From Mesonia sp. (lineage in GTDB: Bacteria; Bacteroidota; Bacteroidia; Flavobacteriales; Flavobacteriaceae): a DNA stretch of 64,000 nt. The notes beneath the pieces are model-generated. The model saw only the letters and a list, made by a program, of their open reading frames with translations. It had not been told where the DNA came from and did not search any database. Both the position numbers and the translations under genes were made by a program. Positions 43,913-53,100 of the stretch are shown piece by piece. Where the stretch lies: contig DTTX01000006.1 of assembly GCA_012964435.1 (NCBI GenBank), positions 1 through 64,000 of the forward strand, in the 5' to 3' direction. Position 1 is the first letter of the stretch, and each line of letters begins with the position of its first letter.

Positions 43913-45919
43913 CTATTCTTTTATAAATTTTCTTTGAAAAGATTTGCCGTTTACGGTAATCCTCAGAAAATATATACCTGTACTTAATTGCTCTATAGAG
44001 ATAGGCTGATCTTGGTATAATGTTCCTGTAATTTGCTTTTGCCCGGTTATAGAATAAATTTCAAATGATTCACCGTCTATCCCAAAAGCAGCATTAATCG
44101 CTATTTGATTTTTTGCAGGATTAGGATATAAACTTAGATTTTTATATTCGGTTTTATTGACTGATAAGAAACTTCCTTCTTCTATAACTAAAGTTGAATT
44201 TAGGGTTGGATAATCAATTTCATCAATTATCCCGGAAGGCCAATTTACAGTTATTTTAGTAATTTCTGTATCTTCTCCTATTCCAAAATGAGTGTTTAGA
44301 CTATTCATATATCTAAAACCTACTCCTGCTTTTACATCTCTAATTTGAGTACCTAAACTACTAGTTACTTCAATTCTGGCGCCAATCCCATTACGATTAC
44401 TTTCTGTACCTAAGAGTGCAACTTTTAACCAATTGTTGCCATTGGGTTGGTTATAATAAATATTATTACTTGAAACGATATCTAAAAAACCGTCATTATT
44501 AAGATCTCCAACAGGATTATTAACAATGTTAACCTCTGCATCTGTAAAAGTTAAGTCACCATTATTTAGTAAGATTTTTCCACCAATACCAAAAATATCT
44601 ACATAGCCATCGTTATTAAAATCGTAAGCAACGTTTTCAATTCCTGTTGAATTAATATTATCGATCCCCGAGCCTAAGGTTATATCTGTAAATGTGCCGT
44701 CGCCGTTGTTATGCATTAATTTATGACTGCCATCTGCAAAAGCACTTGCACCCACAAAGACATCCATAAATCCATCGTTATCGTAATCTGCCCAAGCAGA
44801 AGACCAAGTTTGTACAGGATCTGCAAGACCACTTTCTTCTCCTACTTCAGTAAAAGTACCGTCACCATTGTTACGATGTAATTGATTGATCTTTATATCA
44901 TTATTACCACCTCTGCATTTAGCAATAAATAAATCTGAATCTCCGTCGTTATCGTAATCGATCCAAATAGAACCATAATTACCTCCAGTTGCAGAATCGC
45001 CCAAACCACCTTGGTTATAAGTTAAATTTCCGCTACCATCATTCATATAATATACATTTGGAGCAATATCATGACAAACAAATGCATCTAAATGGCCATC
45101 TTTATTAATATCGACAAAATTTGAACGTTGAGAAAATACATATTCATTTCCGCTAATTTGGGTAAAAGAGTTACCGTCGTCTGAAGATTTCATAAACGTT
45201 ACTCCATTACTAGCTCCATATAAAAGATCATTATAACCATTAGCATCAAAATCTGCTATTGCAAAACTCCACGAGGCTAAATATTGAGCATTTGAAGTAG
45301 TGATATTTCTTTCATTAAAAACATTCGTTTCTGTTTGTTCTAAGATATTTACATTATCTGACGAGATTGAAATAATATCATCTAAATAATCTCCATTCAT
45401 ATCGACAACTCCTAATGTATTACCGGAAGTGACAGGATTGATGACTACCGTATTAAAGTCTATAACTGTTCCTGGTGTTACATATTCTGAAATTTCAAAA
45501 TCAAAGCCATCACTAGACCAATAATCATCAAATACGATGTAATAAGTTACCCCTTGCACAGCATTAAAATCAAACACAGATAAAAGACTCGGACCAGTAG
45601 CAGAGTCATCGTCTCCTCCTATACAAATTAAATTATCACAAGATCCTTCATATACGTGAAATCTAGAATCACCACCGGCATTACTTGCTAAATCTGTAGT
45701 TACTCGTATACTGGAGTCATTCTCTGGTATAAATTTATACCATTCTCCGTGGTCTCCATTAGTAAAAACTCCTGCACAATTTATAGGAGCAGGATCTCCA
45801 TCGATTGTATCGTATGAGTACATACCTAGATCTACTTCAATTGCTTCTTCACAGGTATTTTGAGCTAAACAAAAATTTATTGTCAAAAAACATAAAATTA
45901 AAAAGGTAATTTTTTTCAT
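43913..45919 (-). CDS. T9SS-secreted FG-GAP/VCBS and ASPIC/UnbV protein
   Basis: Counted from the Met before KKITFLIL (668 residues); a Met two codons upstream is equally possible. It has a signal peptide (FCLAQ) and an N-terminal beta domain. About seven FG-GAP/VCBS repeats with calcium-type loops follow (DFDANGYND, DINKDGHLD, DYDNDGDSD, DYDNDGFMD, DFNNDGYVD, DLNNDGFLD). Next is an ASPIC/UnbV domain (GIGARIEVTSSLG, TVNWPSGIIDEI), then a type A T9SS sorting domain (LSLYPNPAKNQIAI to the C-terminal Lys/Arg-rich end). It should be exported and cell-surface attached. It follows the diheme cytochrome gene, suggesting a surface complex. Confidence 0.9.
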   Translation of the reverse strand: MKKITFLILCFLTINFCLAQNTCEEAIEVDLGMYSYDTIDGDPAPINCAGVFTNGDHGEWYKFIPENDSSIRVTTDLASNAGGDSRFHVYEGSCDNLICIGGDDDSATGPSLLSVFDFNAVQGVTYYIVFDDYWSSDGFDFEISEYVTPGTVIDFNTVVINPVTSGNTLGVVDMNGDYLDDIISISSDNVNILEQTETNVFNERNITTSNAQYLASWSFAIADFDANGYNDLLYGASNGVTFMKSSDDGNSFTQISGNEYVFSQRSNFVDINKDGHLDAFVCHDIAPNVYYMNDGSGNLTYNQGGLGDSATGGNYGSIWIDYDNDGDSDLFIAKCRGGNNDIKINQLHRNNGDGTFTEVGEESGLADPVQTWSSAWADYDNDGFMDVFVGASAFADGSHKLMHNNGDGTFTDITLGSGIDNINSTGIENVAYDFNNDGYVDIFGIGGKILLNNGDLTFTDAEVNIVNNPVGDLNNDGFLDIVSSNNIYYNQPNGNNWLKVALLGTESNRNGIGARIEVTSSLGTQIRDVKAGVGFRYMNSLNTHFGIGEDTEITKITVNWPSGIIDEIDYPTLNSTLVIEEGSFLSVNKTEYKNLSLYPNPAKNQIAINAAFGIDGESFEIYSITGQKQITGTLYQDQPISIEQLSTGIYFLRITVNGKSFQRKFIKE

Positions 45920-45935
45920 AAGCATTTTATTAAAA

Positions 45936-47036
45936 TTATTGGCAGTTATCATCTATTGAGTTAATCCATTGTTCAACTAATTGTACGCCTTCTTCGTGAA
46001 CTAAAGTTCGGCCTAATAAAGGCATTCTCGAAGCTTCATCTTCAGTATTTAATCGATAGTACATATTAGATCGCTGCTTATTGCCGCCCATTACAATATA
46101 AGGTAAACCCGGCGCTACATATTCTTCTGGTTCTAAGCAAACTCCGAGATGCTCTAACACATTAGTTTCTGAATATGCTAATCGTAACGCTCTATAAGAA
46201 CAATGTGCATTTTCTGAATGGCAATGAGCGCAATTTATATCTAAATAAGACCTAACTCTTTCTTGTAAAGACTCAGATTCGTCTGTCCAATCTTTAACTG
46301 ATACTATGTCTGATGGGAAATTTTCTAAAAAACCTTTATCTACCCACTTTTGAAGTTGTTGCTGCTGCCCATCTGTATAATTAATTAACCTATTTAAGTT
46401 TTGGGGTTTTGGCCCAATAGGTATAGCAACCTCATTTGTTTTATGACAAGTAACACATTCATTACCTGAAGGAATTCTATAATTAGTACTTTTAACTATA
46501 CCGTTCTCTTCCCACTTAAGCGGTACATAACTACCATCTAAATCAAGATAAGCTTCGGTTTGCTCTTCATTCCAAACATAATTAGCAAATTCCCAATTTC
46601 CATTTCTTTTAAATAATAAACGAGTTTCTATTATTTTTTGCTCGAGTTCTGGCAGAACATTTTCATAATAAAAATTTTTAATTAGCACTGTTTTATTCGG
46701 AAAGTTAAGCACCTCATCGTCGGTTGCATAAGTAGCTTCCACTTGATTAGGCATCCAAACAAACCTTTTCTTTTTTGCGTAATCGGTAAACAATGGGGTT
46801 ATTAAGTCGTAAAGTAAAACGCTATTAACCGGTTCAAGATTTTTTAAACTTCCCTCATAAAAATTATATTCTGATAAAGTCTGGTAAGGAACCGATGATA
46901 CATCAAAATTCACAACATCCTCTTCCGGATTTTCTTCAATAGGTTCTTCTTCTTCAACTCTAGAATACGAGTCATCACTACTACAAGAAACCATTAAAAG
47001 AACATAAAAAATAAAAAAAATATAAATTATACGCAT
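45936..47036 (-). CDS. Diheme c-type cytochrome lipoprotein (SO2930-like)
   Basis: This 366-residue lipoprotein (MVSC, Cys18) has two heme c attachment sites, CVTCH (194-198) and CAHCH (269-273). A conserved LSEYNFYEGSLKNLEPVNSV block lies near residue 54, similar to SO2930-family proteins. Heme attachment implies a periplasmic or outer-membrane redox role. It lies just upstream of the T9SS FG-GAP protein gene, so the two may form a unit. A 9-bp inverted repeat overlaps its putative -7 box. Confidence 0.82.
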   Translation of the reverse strand: MRIIYIFFIFYVLLMVSCSSDDSYSRVEEEEPIEENPEEDVVNFDVSSVPYQTLSEYNFYEGSLKNLEPVNSVLLYDLITPLFTDYAKKKRFVWMPNQVEATYATDDEVLNFPNKTVLIKNFYYENVLPELEQKIIETRLLFKRNGNWEFANYVWNEEQTEAYLDLDGSYVPLKWEENGIVKSTNYRIPSGNECVTCHKTNEVAIPIGPKPQNLNRLINYTDGQQQQLQKWVDKGFLENFPSDIVSVKDWTDESESLQERVRSYLDINCAHCHSENAHCSYRALRLAYSETNVLEHLGVCLEPEEYVAPGLPYIVMGGNKQRSNMYYRLNTEDEASRMPLLGRTLVHEEGVQLVEQWINSIDDNCQ

Positions 47037-47043
47037 TAAAAAT

Positions 47044-47078
47044 GTGTTAAGTCGTTTTTATTGAAACAAACTTAACAC
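47044..47078 (-). promoter_or_regulatory. Inverted repeat and -7 box before the cytochrome gene
   Basis: GTGTTAAGT (47044-47052) and ACTTAACAC (47070-47078) are perfect inverted repeats 17 bases apart. The minus-strand -7 match TAAGTTTG (47067-47074) lies inside the second arm. This arrangement suits a repressor or activator site; no -33 TTG is obvious. Confidence 0.5.
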
Positions 47079-47100
47079 TTTAAGTACTAATTTTATAATA

Positions 47101-47931
47101 TTAATTTAATATGATTTTAACAAAAACCGGTAAATGATCTGAAGCATATTTTCCATCTTCATTATCACTTAAAACGGCGTAGGTTTCAATGTTTATTTCT
47201 TCGGAATGAAAAATATAATCAATCCTTCTAGTTACCGGAGTTTTAAAATCATAACCATTAAATGTACCCGACGGACCTAATTTTATTGCTGCGGAAGCAT
47301 CTTTAGCATCTTTCAAATAAGATTTTATATACTGAATTTGCTCAGTTTCTGGTTCTAGATTAAAGTCTCCGGTTAACAACACCGGATATTTTTCTACGTT
47401 AATCTTCTTTATCTGCTGAATGATTAATCGAGAGCTATTTGTTCTGGCTTCGTTACCACGATGATCAAAATGCGTATTGAAAAAATAGAATTTCTTACCG
47501 CTTTCATTGTCTTTCAACAAAGCGTAAGTACAAATACGATGGTAATCGGCATCCCAGCCTTTAGAAATTTGATTGGGTGTTTCTGAAAGCCAAAAGGTAT
47601 CACTCTTTAAAACTTCAAATTTTGTAGTATCGTAAAATATTGCGCTAAACTCGCCTTGATCACCACCTTCTCGCCCAAATCCTAAAGATTTATAGGTAGG
47701 TAATTCTGCAGTTATAAAATCGATTTGCGACTTCACAGCTTCTTGAACACCAAAAATTTGTGGATGATAAAATTTAAGCTGATTCGCTAAAAAATCTTTA
47801 CGCTTCGACCAACTATTCTCGCCATCATTTTCATTGGCGTATTTAATATTATAGGTCATCGCTGTAAATTCTTGAGCCAATAAACCAAAACTCGAAACCA
47901 TAAAAATTAAAGCTACAATTAATTTCTTCAT
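47101..47931 (-). CDS. Secreted endonuclease/exonuclease/phosphatase family protein
   Basis: This 276-residue protein has a signal peptide (LLAQ, residues 1-20) and the EEP fold motifs: MTYNIKYAN, FGVQEA (metal Glu), NTHFDHRG, TGDFNLEPET and the C-terminal SDHLPVFV with catalytic Asp-His. It could act on nucleic acids, phosphoinositide-like compounds or sphingomyelin; the sequence does not decide. It begins three bases after the dehydrogenase stop on the same strand, so it is co-transcribed. Confidence 0.9.
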   Translation of the reverse strand: MKKLIVALIFMVSSFGLLAQEFTAMTYNIKYANENDGENSWSKRKDFLANQLKFYHPQIFGVQEAVKSQIDFITAELPTYKSLGFGREGGDQGEFSAIFYDTTKFEVLKSDTFWLSETPNQISKGWDADYHRICTYALLKDNESGKKFYFFNTHFDHRGNEARTNSSRLIIQQIKKINVEKYPVLLTGDFNLEPETEQIQYIKSYLKDAKDASAAIKLGPSGTFNGYDFKTPVTRRIDYIFHSEEINIETYAVLSDNEDGKYASDHLPVFVKIILN

Positions 47932-47934
47932 TGT

Positions 47935-49140
47935 TTATTCTTTAACGTCAACAAAATCTTGTAAATAAGCGAAACGTGGTGTAAGTTTCCCTTGAAAAGT
48001 CATTCGGGCGCGTTCTAAAATTCCGTTAGCATCATCGTTATAAAATGAAGGGATCACATGCTCTAAAAACATTTCTCCGAAACCTTCACTAGCGTCTTTT
48101 GGCAGTTCGCAAGGTAGATTATCAACTGCCATTACGGTAATCGCTTCTGGAGCATCAAAAGCAACTTCTTTTTCGGTGGTTGGATCGTAGCCATAAAAAG
48201 GATCGGCAATGGTAGAAGGCCTTAGCGTGCTTGCTACCGGACCGTCGATATCGCAACTTATATCGGCAACTAAATTAATCTTGAAATCCGGATGTTTGGC
48301 GTCTTTTCGAGTAAATAAAAATGGAGCGCCATCGCCATAAAAATGCCCGGCAATAAATAGATCACTCACTTTTGCAAAGCGCATAAAATCTGATTCGTAT
48401 TCATCGGGGTTGTTATAAAAATCGTAGCGATCTAGATTTTTTCCATCTTTACGTTTGTTATAATCTAACACGTCGATTTGGCAAAACACCGCGTCATCAA
48501 AATCGTTCACTAAATAATCTTGAACGTTCACTTCTTTTAAATTGAGTTCTTCTAAAATTTCTCGTGCGCCATTAGCTACTTTTCCGCTACCGGTAAGCAC
48601 GATTTTTAAATGAGGAAGTTCTACTTTTTTAAGTTCTTGTTTGAGCGCTTTATAATCTGGAAGCGTTTCTACTTTTTCTAATTGAAATGATTTTTCTCGA
48701 ATCCCAAACGCTCTTAAACCATTATAAGCTCCTACGATCCCGGCATAACGCCCAAAACCTATGAGTCGGTTCCCTTTACTATCGGTAATGGTTTCGTGAT
48801 CAAAAAGCTCAATATTCTTTTCAAGAATCGCTTGTAATAATTCTCGATTATAAGGTTGTTTTTTAATGGTATGTGAAAAGAAAAAATATTTTTTATTCGG
48901 AATTAATGCGGAAATAGGAACTTCTTTTACTCCTAAAAGCACCTCACAATCTGATAGGTTTTCGCTAACCTCTATACTTTGATTTTGATAAGCCGCATCT
49001 GAAAAGATTCTGATGGAAGAGCTTTCTACTTTTATTTGTGCCTGCGGAAATGTTTCTTGGAGTTCTTTTAATTTTTCAGGTGAAAAAACTACTCTTCTAT
49101 CGGGTGGTGTTTTACGCTCGCGAATAATTCCTATTTTCAT
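47935..49140 (-). CDS. Saccharopine/alanine dehydrogenase-like NAD(P) oxidoreductase
   Basis: This 401-residue protein begins KIGIIRERKTPPDRRVVFSPE, typical of the AlaDh/PNT N-terminal domain of alanine dehydrogenase and lysine-forming saccharopine dehydrogenase. A Rossmann domain follows with LKIVLTGSGKVANGAREIL (about 178-196). C-terminal features INLVADISCDIDG and STIADPFYGYDP resemble saccharopine dehydrogenases. The reaction is not established here; a role in amino-acid metabolism is likely. Confidence 0.85.
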   Translation of the reverse strand: MKIGIIRERKTPPDRRVVFSPEKLKELQETFPQAQIKVESSSIRIFSDAAYQNQSIEVSENLSDCEVLLGVKEVPISALIPNKKYFFFSHTIKKQPYNRELLQAILEKNIELFDHETITDSKGNRLIGFGRYAGIVGAYNGLRAFGIREKSFQLEKVETLPDYKALKQELKKVELPHLKIVLTGSGKVANGAREILEELNLKEVNVQDYLVNDFDDAVFCQIDVLDYNKRKDGKNLDRYDFYNNPDEYESDFMRFAKVSDLFIAGHFYGDGAPFLFTRKDAKHPDFKINLVADISCDIDGPVASTLRPSTIADPFYGYDPTTEKEVAFDAPEAITVMAVDNLPCELPKDASEGFGEMFLEHVIPSFYNDDANGILERARMTFQGKLTPRFAYLQDFVDVKE

Positions 49141-49207
49141 ATATTTTAATTTCTATTGAATAGCCTGACAAATTGTTCTTGGCACAGGCTTTGTTCTTTA
49201 AATGTTG

Positions 49208-49239
49208 TTGTGTAAATATATGATTTTATTGTATCTTTG
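49208..49239 (+). promoter_or_regulatory. Promoter upstream of the RNA element and tmRNA
   Basis: TTG (49208-49210), 21 bases, then TATCTTTG (49232-49239). The predicted start is near 49246, about 180 bases before mature tmRNA, so the Flavo-1-like element would lie in the precursor. Further -7-like boxes TATTTTTG at 49278-49285 and 49389-49396 lack clear -33 partners. Confidence 0.65.
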
Positions 49240-49289
49240 CCAGCCTTACCTAAAAGTAAGTAGGTTCTTTTACAAGTTATTTTTGCGTT

Positions 49290-49379
49290 AGGGATAGCAG
49301 TGGAAATTCCGCAGCCTGATAAGGCGAGGAATTGAAGCGAATAGCCTGCCGATTGCTTGATAAAGCAAGCGGAACGCCC
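49290..49379 (+). ncRNA. Flavo-1-like structured RNA element, copy 2
   Basis: This copy has the same framework as 30192-30274: GGGATAGCAGTGG, hairpin 1 (AATTCC/GGAATT with inner GCCT/AGGC, 49305-49333), AATAGC, hairpin 2 (GCTTG/CAAGC, 49355-49370) and ACGCCC. Both hairpins differ completely in sequence from copy 1 but pair at the same places, which is covariation supporting a conserved RNA. A TATTTTTG box ends six bases before GGGATAG, as in copy 1. It precedes tmRNA by 44 bases. The Flavo-1 name is from memory and was not checked against Rfam. Confidence 0.65.
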
Positions 49380-49423
49380 AAGTAATATTATTTTTGCTAG
49401 TTAAATTATTACTACAATACAAT

Positions 49424-49819
49424 GGGGTCGACTGGTTTTGACAGCGAGTCTAATTGAGTTGTAAGCACGTCGAGCGCTGGGATATAGCTCGTAAATCTCA
49501 TGTTTCACACTTTTTTAAACGGCGAAAATAATTACGCCTTAGCTGCGTAATCTGAACTATAGTAAGATTACCTTAACCTATGTAAGACATAGGGCTAAGA
49601 TGTCTCTGGAAAGCCTTGATTTATGGCGTTCCACCAAGAGGCACCGATAAAATAAATCTAGGTAGCTTGACACCTTTAAGAGCTATTGAAATTTTAAAGG
49701 TTACGGAAAAATTGGGAGGTTTTCTGCCAGATTTTTCCCGACAATTAAAGTGAAAAATAAACGTGTAGAAAGCATCTGAATTGCTTGTTTGGACGGGAGT
49801 TCGAATCTCCCCGACTCCA
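49424..49819 (+). ncRNA. ssrA: Transfer-messenger RNA (tmRNA)
   Basis: The 5' end GGGGTCGACTGG pairs with the 3' end CGACTCCA through the acceptor stem (GGGGUCG with CGACUCC, one G-U). The T-arm GGGAG-TTCGAAT-CTCCC precedes it. The tag reading frame is at 49521-49550 and encodes GENNYALAA followed by TAA, a tag known from Flavobacteria. CCA is not encoded. It rescues stalled ribosomes together with SmpB. Confidence 0.96.
49521..49550 (+). other. tmRNA tag peptide reading frame (GENNYALAA)
   Basis: GGC GAA AAT AAT TAC GCC TTA GCT GCG TAA inside tmRNA. The resume codon is taken as GGC, and the ALAA end is the degradation signal for proteases such as ClpXP. Confidence 0.93.
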
Positions 49820-49825
49820 CTTAAT

Positions 49826-49862
49826 AAAAAAAGCCCTTCAAAATTTGAAGGGTTTTTTTTAT
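49826..49862 (+). terminator. Terminator of tmRNA
   Basis: CCCTTCAAA (49834-49842) pairs with TTTGAAGGG (49844-49852), with A's before and eight T's after. It lies directly after the mature 3' end. Confidence 0.92.
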
Positions 49863-49895
49863 ATTTTGTTGTGGGAGAGTTAGTAAATTTTTAAT

Positions 49896-49982
49896 TTACA
49901 AGGTTTTCATAAACTCATCTAGAACGATACCTAAAAAAGAAATGCCTCCCAACGTCATAATTGCGTTAATCACAATATCCAT
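49896..49982 (-). CDS. Candidate 28-residue hydrophobic microprotein
   Basis: The reading frame begins MDIVINAIMTLGG and ends EFMKTL, with a hydrophobic core of about 18 residues followed by acidic DE. It has an AT-rich leader, starts 158 bases after the stop of the large ATPase gene, and is the last element of the minus-strand operon. A similar-sized hydrophobic frame lies at the other end of the operon (59061-59144). Its coding status is a hypothesis based on the clean start, the membrane-like sequence and the location. Confidence 0.45.
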   Translation of the reverse strand: MDIVINAIMTLGGISFLGIVLDEFMKTL

Positions 49983-50140
49983 AGATAAAAATTTTTAAAA
50001 GTTTAATTTTCAAGTTCTTTTATAAAGATAACCAAAACAAATCGATTTTATTATGATTTATTTAACTTTTAACTTTTAAAATTTTACTTTTCATTAACAT
50101 TTACTTTTCATCTGTTTATATTACTTTTTATCGATTTATT

Positions 50141-53100
50141 TTAACGAAATCCCTTCTCTAAAACTTTTTTAATTCCTTCTAAATTATCGGTAAAAGCAAT
50201 CATTTGATTAAGCATTTGTGCCATCTCATTTTTATTTCCTAAACCTTTTAACTTATTATTTTTTTGAAAGGTTTCTTTAATCGTATTCCAACGATCTGTT
50301 TCTTGCGAACTTAATTGCTGTTGAAGCTCTTTAAACTTCAACAAATTGGCTTCTGCTGAAGTCGTCAAGGTTTGTGATTCACTTTCATAATGCGATAATA
50401 GCAGGGTTGAAAGTTCTTCTTCATTCATAATCGGTACGACTTTACTGATCAACTTATTCATATCCCGATATGAACCTTGTAATTTAAATGAAGGTTCAGT
50501 TCGGTATTCATCTTCCATCGCGGCAGATTTGATGTAAGTTTCATTTACTTTTAGCACGGTATCACGAATTGTAATTACTTTCTCTAACACCGAAACATAA
50601 TCTTGAATTTCTTGCGGCGTATGATTTCCTTCTAACTGAATTTCAGCATTATTATTTTCTACGCGGTCGATCAGTTTATAGATATCATCAAAATGTTTAC
50701 TGCTCAATTGCTGTAAAGTCGTATTCGACGTAAGCGCATTTTCAATTAAACTTAATTTGAATAAATGTGCCGTATCGCCAATAATATCTCCCAGATTATA
50801 AATATCGGCTCGGTTAGCCAACATATCGGGAATCCTGAATTTCTCTCCACTTTCCGTATATGGGTTTCCTGCCATGATCACGCAGAATTTCTTTCCGCGT
50901 AAATCGTAGGTTTTCGATTTCTCTTTGTAAACTCCTTCAATTTTTCGAGTTCCGTCAGAAAGTGAAATAAATTTCTGTAAAAATTCGGGATGGCAATGTT
51001 GAATGTCATCTAAATATAACATCACATTATTTCCCATTTCAAAAGCTAAATTCAGACGTTTCAATTCTTCTCGCGCTGCAGAATTATTGGCTGCCGCAGG
51101 ATCTACCGAAGTTACTTCATGCCCAATCGCCGGCCCGTTAATTTTCATAAACACCAATCCTAAACGATTAGCGATATATTCCATTAAAGTGGTTTTACCG
51201 TAACCCGGCGGCGAAATTAACAGTAGCATTCCCATCCTGTCGGTTCGTTTGTTATCGCCAACGGTTCCTAATTGCTTCGAGAGATTATCTCCAAAAAGTG
51301 GCAAATACACTTCGTTGATCAGTTTATTTCTTACGAAAGAAGTTAATACGCGAGGTTTTAATTCTCCAAGCTTCAACTCTTCTTTTAAACTTTCAGTAAC
51401 CTCATGTTTGGCTTTTTTAAACTGCTGAAATGCCGGCACCACTTCTTTATTATATTCTGCTAAAGTTTCAATGAATTGATGGTAATTAAATTGAAATTCT
51501 CCTTCTTTTAAACTTGGATGATCTCCTTTTAAATTTTGAATTGTTTCGCTTGCCGGAATGTGTTTTACTTTTTCAACAGAATCATCCGAAAATAAGATCA
51601 CGCTCACCACTTCATCTAAATAATTTTCATCATAGTTAGTGGAAGATGTTCTAAGGAAAGATTTCACCCATTGTCGGATCAGCTGAATTTTAGCTTCCAG
51701 CTCTTCTAATTTTTCGTAACTATTTTTAAATTTTAGGTCGGCTTGTTTTTGCTGAAGCGTTTTCATAAAGTCTTCTTTCATTTTCAACGCATCGCCACTT
51801 ATTTGAAACTGATCGTCAACTTGCAATTCTTCAAATAAATAACTCGCCATCGCTTTGCTATTTTCTGAAGAGAACAACACCGAATTCTCAACAACTTGCA
51901 AGATTTCTTTTTCTAATTGCTGCAGTAAAAAATCATATTCTTTCGTATCCGGAAAAAAGCTCAAGACTTCTCCTGAAGATTTTAAGGCTTTATTAAATTT
52001 CTGTTGAACTTCTTCCGGTAAACTATGCCAAAAAAATTGTGCTTGTGCTCTAGTTTTAGGTGAAAAACGAAGCAAACCTAACTCTTGATGTTTACGCACT
52101 AGAACCGACAAAATATCTGCAGCATCACGATCGTGAACTCCTTTTACATAACCTTCCGCATAATTGCTACTGCTTTGCTCCTGAACGATTTTCAACAACT
52201 CATCTGCGTTTGAATTTACTAAAGTTGAAAACGGTAAACTGCGGAATAATTTATAAGCCAAATAAGCACTTCGATACACCTCAGCATTTTCAGAAATATA
52301 CTCTTGATCCCAAAGACTTCTGGAATTTAATAAGGTTGAATTGGTAACTTCTTCGTAAAAATCTGTTCCTGTTAAATGGTATTGCAACTCATTATTTCGG
52401 TAAACAATGGTTAAGTCGAGGTTTTGTTTATTTACCCCAAATTTATGCTTCCCAAATTTGATGACTTTATCGCCATCTTCGTAAAGTTCTAACTTATCTT
52501 TTAGTTTGCGCAAGGCATCCTCACGAGCAACTTTCAGCTTGGTTTCTATCTCTTCAGCTCTACCAGAATCGTCTAGATCTTTTAACTGCTGAATGATATC
52601 GCGAAGTTTATTCACCATTAAATCGGAAGCGAAATACCCGTTGATCTCGGTAGCCGAACCTAAATTTAAGGCGCGTTTATCGACGCCTTTTAAAATTCGG
52701 TCAGCCGCATTTTCTAAAGCTAAACTTCGTTTGTTTCGCTTTTCGGTAATGGCATTTTTCCGAGCCTCAAAAGCATTATAAACTTCTTCTCGCTTTTCAA
52801 TAATTTGTGTGATAAACTCTTCAAAATCGGCAAACTTTCCTTCTAATTCTTCAAGCTGAATAGAAATTTTTGTTTGAAAATCATCGGTTTTTTCAACCGT
52901 ATCGGCAATATCTAAGTAATTAATGATACTTTGATCGATCAACTTTAACTGCGCTGCAAAATCTGCTTTGGCTTCTTTACTGCCTAAACTTTTTCGTTTG
53001 TTCTTGATCGCTGCTTTTAATTGGTTAAGCGTCGCGAAAATCAACGAAATATTATCGATGATCTTGGTCGAATGCGAAGTGTCTTCAATATCGAGATTCG

